Shown piece after piece: positions 4,387 through 10,699 of a DNA stretch of 10,699 bases. The position numbers and the translations under genes are program-made. The DNA comes from SIG587 sp045649505 (GTDB taxonomy: Bacteria; Bacillota; Clostridia; Oscillospirales; Acutalibacteraceae), in assembly GCA_045649505.1 (NCBI GenBank), contig JAZRQA010000056.1, positions 1 through 10,699 of the forward strand, read 5' to 3'. Numbering within the stretch: position 1 is the first letter of the stretch; each line of letters begins with the position of its first letter. The notes beneath the pieces are model-generated. The model worked only from the letters and a program-made list of their open reading frames with translations, was not told the DNA's origin and ran no database searches.

Positions 4387-5823
4387 ATGGCTAACAATGA
4401 AAAAATGGTAAAATCTATAACAAGTATGGATGAGGATTTTGCAAAATGGTATACCGATGTAGTTTCCAAAGCCGAGCTTATGGATTACTCCTCGGTTAAA
4501 GGCTGTATGATAATCCGCCCTTACGGCTGGGCTATCTGGGAAAACATTCAAAAAATTCTTGACGGTATGTTTAAGGAAACAGGGCACGAGAATGTTTCTA
4601 TGCCTATGTTTATTCCCGAAAGCCTTTTGCAAATAGAAAAGGACCATGTTGAGGGCTTTGCCCCCGAAGCCGCATGGATAACCCACGGCGGCAACGAAAA
4701 ACTGGAGGAGCGTATGTGTGTGCGCCCTACCTCCGAAACCCTTTTCTGCGACCATTATAAAAACATAATCCATTCCTGGCGTGACCTGCCAAAGCTTTAT
4801 AACCAGTGGTGCAGTGTTGTACGTTGGGAAAAGACAACTCGCCCATTCCTGCGCTCCCGTGAGTTCCATTGGCAGGAGGGACATACAATCCACGCTACCG
4901 AACAAGAGGCAAGACAAGAAACGGTACAGATGCTTAACATCTATGCCGAGTTTGCTGAAAAATATCTTGCAATTCCTGTAATAAAGGGCGTTAAAACCGC
5001 AAAAGAGCGTTTTGCGGGTGCCGAGGATACCTATACAATTGAGGCTATGATGCATGACGGTAAGGCTTTGCAGAGCGGCACCTCTCATTATTTCGGTGAC
5101 GGTTTTGCCAAAGCATTCGGTATTGCGTATACCGATAAGGAAAACAAGCTTTCTACACCCTTCCAAACCTCTTGGGGTGTTTCTACCCGTCTTATCGGTG
5201 CAATAATTATGACCCACGGTGATGATAACGGTCTTGTATTGCCTCCCGCAGTTGCCCCCGTTCAGGTGGTTGTCGTTCCCATTGCAACACACAAGCAGGG
5301 TGTTATCGAAAAGGCTACGCGCCTTTACGAGGGTCTTAAAAAATATTGCCGCGCTAAAATTGATGTGTCCGACCAGTCTCCCGGTTGGAAATTTGCCGAG
5401 TACGAAATGAAGGGCGTTCCTCTCAGAATAGAAATCGGCCCACGCGATATTGAAAACGGCTGCTGTGTAGTTGTTCGCCGTGATAACCGCGAGAAGATAA
5501 CCGTTTCACTTGATGACCTTGAAACCGAAATCCCAAAACTCCTTGAGTGCGTGCGTGACGGACTTTATAATAAAGCGCTCTCCCACAGGAATGAAATGAC
5601 CTATGATGCGCATAATATGGAAGAAATGATAGATTTAGCCGAAAACAAGCCCGGATTTATCCGCGCAATGTGGTGTGAGGACCGCGAGTGCGAGGAGAAA
5701 CTTAAGGAGCTTGCAGGCGTATCTTCGCGTTGTATCCCCTTTGAGCAGGAGGAAATTTCAGGAAAGTGCGTTTGTTGCGGAAAGCCTGCTAAAGCTATGC
5801 TCTATTGGGGTAAAGCATATTAA
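4387..5823 (+). CDS. proS: Prolyl-tRNA synthetase, archaeal/eukaryote-like short form
   Basis: A 478-residue class II aminoacyl-tRNA synthetase that charges tRNA-Pro with proline in the cytoplasm. Seen in order: the CVRPTSET segment (residues 111-118); motif 2, TRPFLRSREFHWQEGHTIHAT (151-171); motif 3 region SWGVSTRLIGAIIMTHGDDNG (262-282); the anticodon-binding domain from about 290 (VQVVVVPI); and a C-terminal zinc-type domain with C430, C435, C461 and C464, ending in tyrosine. The ~180-residue insertion/editing domain of the usual bacterial ProRS is absent, which with the Cys-rich tail and terminal Tyr identifies the archaeal-type enzyme. The start is ATG 4387, with GGTG at 4377-4380; an in-frame TTG at 4375 is less likely. 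It heads an operon, with lemA 15 nt downstream. Confidence 0.96.
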   Translation: MANNEKMVKSITSMDEDFAKWYTDVVSKAELMDYSSVKGCMIIRPYGWAIWENIQKILDGMFKETGHENVSMPMFIPESLLQIEKDHVEGFAPEAAWITHGGNEKLEERMCVRPTSETLFCDHYKNIIHSWRDLPKLYNQWCSVVRWEKTTRPFLRSREFHWQEGHTIHATEQEARQETVQMLNIYAEFAEKYLAIPVIKGVKTAKERFAGAEDTYTIEAMMHDGKALQSGTSHYFGDGFAKAFGIAYTDKENKLSTPFQTSWGVSTRLIGAIIMTHGDDNGLVLPPAVAPVQVVVVPIATHKQGVIEKATRLYEGLKKYCRAKIDVSDQSPGWKFAEYEMKGVPLRIEIGPRDIENGCCVVVRRDNREKITVSLDDLETEIPKLLECVRDGLYNKALSHRNEMTYDAHNMEEMIDLAENKPGFIRAMWCEDRECEEKLKELAGVSSRCIPFEQEEISGKCVCCGKPAKAMLYWGKAY

Positions 5824-5838
5824 AAAAGGAGAACTTTT

Positions 5839-6411
5839 ATGAAAAACAAAAAGTTTTGGATAACCTTAGGCGTTGTAGCATTAGTTGTTATTATTTTGAT
5901 TTCGTCCATTGTAGGGTCATATAATGGCCTTGTTAACAGGCAGACTGCAGTGGAAAGCCAGTTCGCTCAGGTGCAGAATGTTCTTCAGCGCCGCAGTGAT
6001 TTAATTCCCAATCTTGTGAATACCGTAAAAGGCTATGCGGCACATGAAAATGAGCTATATACAGCCATTGCCGAAGCGCGCGCCGCACTTGCCGGTGCCG
6101 ATACCGTTGAGGAAACGAGTGCAGCAAATACGGCTCTTGATTCAGCACTTTCAAGGCTGCTTGTTATTGTTGAAAACTATCCCGATTTAAAGGCTAATCA
6201 GAATTTTATTTCTTTACAGGATGAGCTTGCAGGCACCGAAAACCGTATTGCACAGGAAAGGAAGCTCTATAACGAAGCTGTTCAGGATTATAACTCGAGT
6301 ATCCGTAAATTTCCCAAAAATATTATTGCGGGGATTTTCGGATTTGAAAAGGCTGATTTCTTTGAGGCAGATGCACAGGCTCAGGATGTGCCCGAGGTAA
6401 GCTTTGATTAA
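5839..6411 (+). CDS. lemA: LemA family protein
   Basis: A 190-residue LemA-family protein, normal length for the family. It has a short basic N-terminus (MKNKKFW), one transmembrane helix (about 7-27), and a long helical domain with the family signature QRRSDLIPNLVNTVKGYA (residues 50-67) and the C-terminal YNSSIRKFPKNIIAGIFGF (151-169). By topology the domain after the helix should lie outside the cytoplasm. LemA proteins are widespread and are often encoded next to TPM-domain proteins, as here, but their molecular role is not firmly established. The ribosome site AAAGGAG (5825-5831) is 7 nt from the ATG. The gene begins 15 nt after proS, and its last 8 nt overlap the next gene, so it is probably co-transcribed and translationally coupled with it. 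Confidence 0.93.
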   Translation: MKNKKFWITLGVVALVVIILISSIVGSYNGLVNRQTAVESQFAQVQNVLQRRSDLIPNLVNTVKGYAAHENELYTAIAEARAALAGADTVEETSAANTALDSALSRLLVIVENYPDLKANQNFISLQDELAGTENRIAQERKLYNEAVQDYNSSIRKFPKNIIAGIFGFEKADFFEADAQAQDVPEVSFD

Positions 6412-7165
6412 AAAATATATACTAAAAATAGCCGGTATCTTTGTTTTAATGATAGCGGCTATCGGTGTTTTGACCGGTGCTGTTTCTTACCCTGCGCCAA
6501 CAAGTAACTTTTTTATAAACGACTTTGCAAATGTTATCTCAGATTCAGATGAAAACGAAATTTTGCAAAAGGGAATAGCCCTTTATAATGCAACCAAAGC
6601 TCAGGTAGTGGTTGTAACAGTTGACTCCCTTGAGGGTATGCAGGTTAATGATTATGCCCTTAATTTAGGAAATGAGTGGGGCGTAGGAGAAGCAAAAAAC
6701 GATACAGGTATAGTTTTACTTTTAAGCGTTGGCGATAGGCAGACTACCGTTCAGGTGGGCTACGGTCTTGAGGGTGCTGTCAACGATGCTAAAGCAGGCA
6801 GAATTCTCGATACCTATGCTCTGCCTTATTTTAGGGTAGATGAATTCTCCACAGGACTTAAAGGCGCCTATGCGGCACTTGTAAATGAAGTGTATACCGA
6901 GTTCGGTTTAACCGAAAATATTGACGAAAATTATACTACCGAGAACCTTGATGGGGAAAAGGTTTCTCCTTTTCAGTTTATCGGTACGGCAATTCTCGCC
7001 GTTATAGTTATTATAATTTTTATCCGTAATCCAAGACTTTTTCTTTACCTTATTGCCTTTGGCGGCAGAGGCGGCCGCTTCGGCGGTGGCAGAGGTTCAG
7101 GCGGTGGATTTTCGGGTGGCGGTGGCCGCTTCGGCGGTGGCGGTGCCTCCCGCGGCGGATTTTAA
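6404..7165 (+). CDS. TPM-domain (YgcG-like) membrane protein with Gly-rich tail
   Basis: A 253-residue protein of the TPM_phosphatase/YgcG family. It has a signal peptide-like N-terminus (residues 1-28: KK then a hydrophobic stretch), a TPM domain at about 36-165 (FINDFANVISDSDENEI, AQVVVVTVDSLEG, NDTGIVLLLSVGDRQTTVQVGYGLEGAVNDAKAGRIL), a linker, a transmembrane helix (about 191-207, perhaps with a second short segment 210-219) and a Gly-rich C-terminal tail ending GGGGASRGGF. The mature domain is expected outside the membrane. The start is TTG at 6404, because GAGG (6394-6397) is 6 nt upstream and only this start includes the whole signal peptide; it overlaps lemA by 8 nt. A phosphatase activity is reported for some TPM proteins, but family members differ and I assign none here. 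It probably works with LemA in the envelope. Confidence 0.88.
   Translation: MIKKYILKIAGIFVLMIAAIGVLTGAVSYPAPTSNFFINDFANVISDSDENEILQKGIALYNATKAQVVVVTVDSLEGMQVNDYALNLGNEWGVGEAKNDTGIVLLLSVGDRQTTVQVGYGLEGAVNDAKAGRILDTYALPYFRVDEFSTGLKGAYAALVNEVYTEFGLTENIDENYTTENLDGEKVSPFQFIGTAILAVIVIIIFIRNPRLFLYLIAFGGRGGRFGGGRGSGGGFSGGGGRFGGGGASRGGF
7073..7141 (+). repeat. 18-nt direct repeat within the Gly-rich tail
   Basis: The 18-mer GGCCGCTTCGGCGGTGGC occurs at 7073-7090 and again at 7124-7141 (period 51 bp), encoding the repeated GRFGGG unit in the C-terminus of the TPM-domain protein. The local G+C content is much higher than in the surrounding genes. It looks like an internal duplication of coding repeat units. 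Confidence 0.8.
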
Positions 7166-7190
7166 AATAAACAGTAAGGAAGTTACAAAA

Positions 7191-9815
7191 ATGGAATGGA
7201 TGTCACTTAACACACTCAGAGAAAAATATTTAAGCTTTTTTGAGAGCAAGGGCCACCTTCGTTTGCCTAGTTTTTCTCTCGTACCCAATAACGATAATTC
7301 ACTTCTTCTCATAAATTCGGGTATGGCGCCTATGAAAAAGTATTTCACAGGTGAAGTAGTGCCGCCGAGAAACCGTGTTACCACCTGTCAGAAATGTATT
7401 CGTACCCCCGACCTTGAGCGTGTAGGTCACACCGCACGCCACGGTACATATTTTGAAATGCTGGGAAACTTTTCCTTCGGTGACTATTTTAAAAATGAAG
7501 CTATCGAGTGGGCTTGGGAGTTTTTAACCAAAACTCTTGAAATTCCTGAGGACAGGCTGTGGCCCTCTGTTTATGAGGAGGATGATGAGGCGTATGCCAT
7601 CTGGCGCGATGTTATAGGTGTGCCCGAGGAGCATATTGTTCGCCTCGGTAAGGCAGATAATTTTTGGGAGCACGGTACAGGTCCCTGCGGCCCCTGCTCC
7701 GAGATTTATTTTGACCGCGGTGAAAAGTACGGTTGCGGCTCGCCCGATTGTAAGCCTGGGTGTGATTGTGACCGTTATATGGAAATATGGAACAACGTTT
7801 TTTCACAGTTTAATAATATGGGTGACGGCATCTATACCGAGCTTGAGCATAAGAACATTGATACAGGTATGGGCCTTGAACGTCTTGCCTGCATTATGCA
7901 GGATGTTGACAATATGTTTGAGGTTGACACCATCCGTAATATTTTAAACAAGGTCTGCGCAATTTCGGGTAAGGAATATGGTAAGGATAAGCAGGTTGAT
8001 ATCTCTATCCGTGCTATTACCGACCACGCAAGAGCCGCAACCTTTATGATAAGCGACGGTATCATTCCTTCAAACGAGGGTAGAGGCTATGTTCTTCGCC
8101 GCATCATCCGCCGTGCTGTACGTCACGGTAAGCTCATTGGAATTAACCGCACATTCTTTATGGAGCTTTGCGACGCTGTTATCGGCGAAAATAAGTCGGG
8201 CTACCCCGAGCTTGTGGAAAAGCGCGAGCTGATTGCCAAGGTTATAAATAACGAAGAGGCAAATTTCAATAAGACCATTGATCAAGGTCTTAATATGCTT
8301 GCCGACCTTACCAAAAACGGCGGCACCCTTTCGGGTGAGGATGCCTTTAAGCTTTATGATACCTACGGTTTCCCGATTGACTTAACCAGGGATATTATTG
8401 CGGAAAAGGGAATGTCCCTCGATGAGGAAAAGTTTAAATCCCTTATGGAGGACCAGAAAAACCGCGCGAGAAATGCAAGAAAAGCGAGTGACGGCGAAAG
8501 TTGGAAGAGCGATGGAGTAAGCTTTGAGGATATCGGCGCGACCGTATTTTCAGGCTATACGGATACCTTCTGTGAGGCCAAGGTGCTTGATATCGTTGTA
8601 GACGGTGAGCATACCGAGGTTGCAGGCGAGGGTACCAAGGCTATAATAGTGCTTGATAACACCGTTTTTTATGCAGAAAGCGGAGGACAGGTAGGCGATA
8701 CCGGCGTAATTTCAGCCGCAAACTTCGAAATGACCGTTACCGATACTAAAAAGACTACAGCCGGAGTGTTCACCCACTTAGGCATCGTAAAATCAGGCGC
8801 CGTATCTGTAGGGGATTGTGTAAAGGCTCAAATTGATAATACCCGCCGTATGGCTATTCGTCGAAACCATACCGCGGCGCATCTTTTACAGGCGGCACTT
8901 CGCAAGGTGCTTGGCAGCCATGTTGAGCAGGCTGGTCAGCTTGTAAATGAAAAGAGCGTGCGCTTTGACTTTACACATTTCTCTGCGCTTACAGCAGAAG
9001 AGATAGCCGCTGTTGAAAATGAGGTTAATGACAGTATTCTTACAGGAATTACCGTTGTTAACGAGGAAATGGAAATTGCCAAAGCCAAGGCAATGGGCGC
9101 GATGGCATTGTTTGGCGAGAAATACGGCGAGGTAGTACGCGTTGTTGCCGCAGGAGACCGCTCGGTTGAACTTTGCGGAGGAACACATATTGATAACACC
9201 GCAAAAATAGGACTTTTACGCATTGTTTCCGAATCAAGCGTTGCTGCAGGCGTTCGCCGAATTGAGGCTTATACAGGTCTTAACGTAATTGAGCTTATGA
9301 ATAAAGACCGTGCGCTTATGGCAGATACGGCAGTACAGCTTAAGATAAATAATATTGCTGACCTCCCCTCAAAGGCAGCACAGCTTAACGCTGAGATTAA
9401 GGAACTTGAAAGGACTCTTGAAAAGTTAGAGGCTCAGGTTTCAGGCGGCAAGATTGATGAGATGCTCAAAAACGCTGTTAGCGTTAAGGGCGTTAAGCTC
9501 ATAACTGCTCTTATGAAGGAGGTTACTCCTGATGAACTGCGCAATATGTGTGAGCGCATTAAGGGTGACCACGCCGACTTTGTTGCTGTGCTTGCTGCAG
9601 TAAACGGACCAAAGCTTACCTTCTGTGTAACCTGTGGTGCCAACGCTGTTGAGGCGGGTGCCCATGCAGGTAATTTAGTCAGAGAAATTGCCAAACTTGC
9701 CGACGGTAACGGCGGCGGTAAGCCTGATAGCGCAATGGCTGGCGGTAAAAGCGTTGATAAAGCAGAATACGCCATAGGCCTTGCTGCACAAAAACTTGAA
9801 GAAATGTTGGGTTAA
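7191..9815 (+). CDS. alaS: Alanyl-tRNA synthetase
   Basis: An 874-residue AlaRS, the usual bacterial length. The class II catalytic core is at the N-terminus (LVPNNDNSLLLINSGMAPMKKYF near 30-52, the RTPDLERVGHTARHGTYFEMLGNFSFGDYF block at 71-100, and GYVLRRIIRRAVRHG at 299-313). The editing domain has the zinc/active-site pairs H560-x3-H564 (HTAAH) and C662-x3-H666 (CGGTH), and removes wrongly attached serine or glycine. A coiled-coil C-Ala linker (about 725-755) and a DHHA1-type Gly-rich end (GGGKPDSAMAGG, 841-852) complete it. A Cys-rich insert (residues 182-193) follows the CGPCSE segment. The start is ATG 7191: AAGGAAG (7176-7182) lies 8 nt upstream, and the upstream in-frame reading (from 7053) is only the out-of-frame shadow of the Gly-rich tail. 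It lies 25 nt after the TPM gene and 4 nt before the HIT gene. Confidence 0.97.
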   Translation: MEWMSLNTLREKYLSFFESKGHLRLPSFSLVPNNDNSLLLINSGMAPMKKYFTGEVVPPRNRVTTCQKCIRTPDLERVGHTARHGTYFEMLGNFSFGDYFKNEAIEWAWEFLTKTLEIPEDRLWPSVYEEDDEAYAIWRDVIGVPEEHIVRLGKADNFWEHGTGPCGPCSEIYFDRGEKYGCGSPDCKPGCDCDRYMEIWNNVFSQFNNMGDGIYTELEHKNIDTGMGLERLACIMQDVDNMFEVDTIRNILNKVCAISGKEYGKDKQVDISIRAITDHARAATFMISDGIIPSNEGRGYVLRRIIRRAVRHGKLIGINRTFFMELCDAVIGENKSGYPELVEKRELIAKVINNEEANFNKTIDQGLNMLADLTKNGGTLSGEDAFKLYDTYGFPIDLTRDIIAEKGMSLDEEKFKSLMEDQKNRARNARKASDGESWKSDGVSFEDIGATVFSGYTDTFCEAKVLDIVVDGEHTEVAGEGTKAIIVLDNTVFYAESGGQVGDTGVISAANFEMTVTDTKKTTAGVFTHLGIVKSGAVSVGDCVKAQIDNTRRMAIRRNHTAAHLLQAALRKVLGSHVEQAGQLVNEKSVRFDFTHFSALTAEEIAAVENEVNDSILTGITVVNEEMEIAKAKAMGAMALFGEKYGEVVRVVAAGDRSVELCGGTHIDNTAKIGLLRIVSESSVAAGVRRIEAYTGLNVIELMNKDRALMADTAVQLKINNIADLPSKAAQLNAEIKELERTLEKLEAQVSGGKIDEMLKNAVSVKGVKLITALMKEVTPDELRNMCERIKGDHADFVAVLAAVNGPKLTFCVTCGANAVEAGAHAGNLVREIAKLADGNGGGKPDSAMAGGKSVDKAEYAIGLAAQKLEEMLG

Positions 9816-9819
9816 TTTT

Positions 9820-10158
9820 ATGGATTGCTTATTTTGTAATATAGTTAAAGGCGATATACCCTCTACCAAGGTTTATGAGGATGATAGCGTCTATGCCTTT
9901 TTGGATATAGACCCCCAGGCACCATTTCATGCTATTATAATACCTAAGGAGCATATTGCAAGTGCGGCTGATATAACCGAGAAAAACAGTTTGCTTATCG
10001 CAAAGGTTTTTGAGGCGGTTGCAAAAATTGCAAAGCAGGAAAAACTTGAAGAGGGCTTTCGCGTGGTAAACAACTGCGGTGAGCACGGGGGACAGACGGT
10101 AGGACATATACATTTTCACCTACTCGCAAGAAGAAATCTTGCTTGGCCTCCCGGTTAA
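9820..10158 (+). CDS. HIT-family (histidine triad) nucleotide hydrolase, HINT type
   Basis: A 112-residue histidine triad protein. The H-phi-H-phi-H-phi-phi motif is HIHFHLL (H96, H98, H100) in GQTVGHIHFHLL, preceded by the usual NCGEHGGQ. The N-terminus has the CLFCNIVKGDIPS pattern (C3, C6) of HINT-like proteins that may bind zinc together with a later His (H45 region), and the protein ends in the typical WPPG. HINT proteins hydrolyse nucleoside phosphoramidates and aminoacyl-adenylates, so its position right after alaS may be functionally meaningful, though this is an inference. The start ATG 9820 is 4 nt after the alaS stop with no strong Shine-Dalgarno, which suggests translation coupled to alaS. 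Residues 101-106 read LARRNL where GGR-type sequences are common. Confidence 0.94.
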   Translation: MDCLFCNIVKGDIPSTKVYEDDSVYAFLDIDPQAPFHAIIIPKEHIASAADITEKNSLLIAKVFEAVAKIAKQEKLEEGFRVVNNCGEHGGQTVGHIHFHLLARRNLAWPPG

Positions 10159-10181
10159 ATTATAGAAAGGTATGAATTGCA

Positions 10182-10699
10182 ATGTCTGAATATTACGAAA
10201 TGAAAATAGCAGGACTTGACAGAAAACTTGAAAAATTTCCTGTAAGTGATAAACTCGATATTGCCGCTTTTATCCTTTTTGGTGATGTTGAGGTTACCGT
10301 AGCGGCGGCAGAGCAGTTGCTTAAAAAAGTCCCCGATTTTGATGCTATTGTAACTCCCGAAGCTAAGAGTATACCCCTTGCCTATGAAATGGCAAGGCAG
10401 TCGGGTAAGCCTTACATAGTTGCCCGTAAGGGTGTTAAGGTTTATATGCGTGACCCGATTGAGGTTAAGGTACGCTCCATTACAACCGACCATGTGCAAA
10501 AGCTGTATCTCGGTATGGAAGATGTCGAGAAGATACAAGGCAAAAGGGTGCTCGTTGTTGATGATGTTATAAGCACAGGCGAATCTCTTGAGGCTATGTA
10601 TGCTCTTATGGAAAAGGCAAAAACAACGGTTGTCGCCGCTTGTTCAGTTCTTGCTGAGGGCGATGCTGCAAAACGTGATGATATTCTGTTTTTAGAGCC
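10182..10699 (+). CDS. Adenine phosphoribosyltransferase-like protein, 5' part
   Basis: The gene runs off the end of the window; 172 codons are visible. It encodes a type I phosphoribosyltransferase with the PRPP-binding loop VLVVDDVISTGESL (residues 123-136: hydrophobic strand, two acidic residues, then the S-T-G-E-S loop). The PEAKSIPLAYEMARQSGKPYIVARK section (59-83) is the adenine-PRTase-like region that carries the substrate/PPi loop. It probably transfers phosphoribose from PRPP to a purine base in salvage. The MSEYYEMKIAGL start marks an Apt-like clostridial subfamily, so adenine specificity is likely but not proven. The start ATG 10182 has AAAGG at 10166-10170, 11 nt upstream, which is somewhat long; an out-of-frame ATG at 10172 opens only five codons. 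It lies 23 nt after the HIT gene and is likely the last visible member of the operon. Confidence 0.88.
   Translation, partial: MSEYYEMKIAGLDRKLEKFPVSDKLDIAAFILFGDVEVTVAAAEQLLKKVPDFDAIVTPEAKSIPLAYEMARQSGKPYIVARKGVKVYMRDPIEVKVRSITTDHVQKLYLGMEDVEKIQGKRVLVVDDVISTGESLEAMYALMEKAKTTVVAACSVLAEGDAAKRDDILFLE

Noticed and set aside
4279..5292. A 337-codon open frame on the minus strand opposite proS
   Set aside because: It lies wholly opposite proS apart from its end, has no family motif, and has an unlikely Cys/His-rich composition. proS is certain, so this is a shadow frame.
7060..7164. G+C-rich tract as a foreign insertion or CRISPR-like repeat
   Set aside because: The repeats are in frame and encode the Gly-rich tail common in TPM-domain proteins; there are no unique spacers or boundary repeats.
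7053..7190. A 46-residue N-terminal extension of alaS
   Set aside because: The extension is the out-of-frame reading of the TPM protein's Gly-rich tail (Ala/Val-rich). The ATG at 7191 has a proper ribosome site and gives the standard AlaRS N-terminus.

Overview
The window looks like a chromosomal piece of a low-to-moderate G+C Firmicute of the class Clostridia, probably a gut-type Oscillospirales relative. This is inferred from the A/T-rich intergenic DNA, strong GGAGG-type ribosome sites, TTGACA/TATAAT promoters, U-tailed intrinsic terminators, the archaeal/eukaryote-like prolyl-tRNA synthetase often seen in Clostridia, and the DUF1273 and LarA-like families. No rRNA, tRNA, CRISPR array or insertion sequence was seen.

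Left part (1-2270): the 3' end of a DUF1273/YpsA-like SLOG gene with a terminator; a 47-codon small membrane protein gene (567-710) with its own consensus promoter and terminator; and a monocistronic LarA-superfamily (DUF2088) gene whose terminator faces the convergent acpP. acpP (2279-2506, minus strand) encodes acyl carrier protein and has a clear promoter.

Middle part (2670-4344), the most unusual region: a decayed aromatic amino acid (shikimate) cluster. Only aroB (3-dehydroquinate synthase, 3143-4210) is intact. Around it are what I read as fragments of five other pathway genes: the AroE N-terminus joined in frame to the AroK C-terminus, with a stop at the join's downstream side; the first ~15 codons of a DAHP synthase (AroF type); and the first ~33 codons of AroA joined out of frame to a PheA-like C-terminus. 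The order suggests an ancestral aroE-aroK-aroF-aroB-aroA-(...)-pheA cluster that lost gene interiors through at least three separate internal deletions.

Right part (4341-10699): a closely packed plus-strand operon of proS, lemA, a TPM-domain (YgcG-like) gene, alaS, a HIT-family hydrolase gene and an adenine phosphoribosyltransferase-like gene cut by the window end. Spacings run from an 8-nt overlap to about 25 nt. The operon mixes translation enzymes with a LemA/TPM envelope-associated pair. No T-box leader precedes proS. A consensus promoter, with its -35 box in the spacer of an inverted repeat, lies directly before it.
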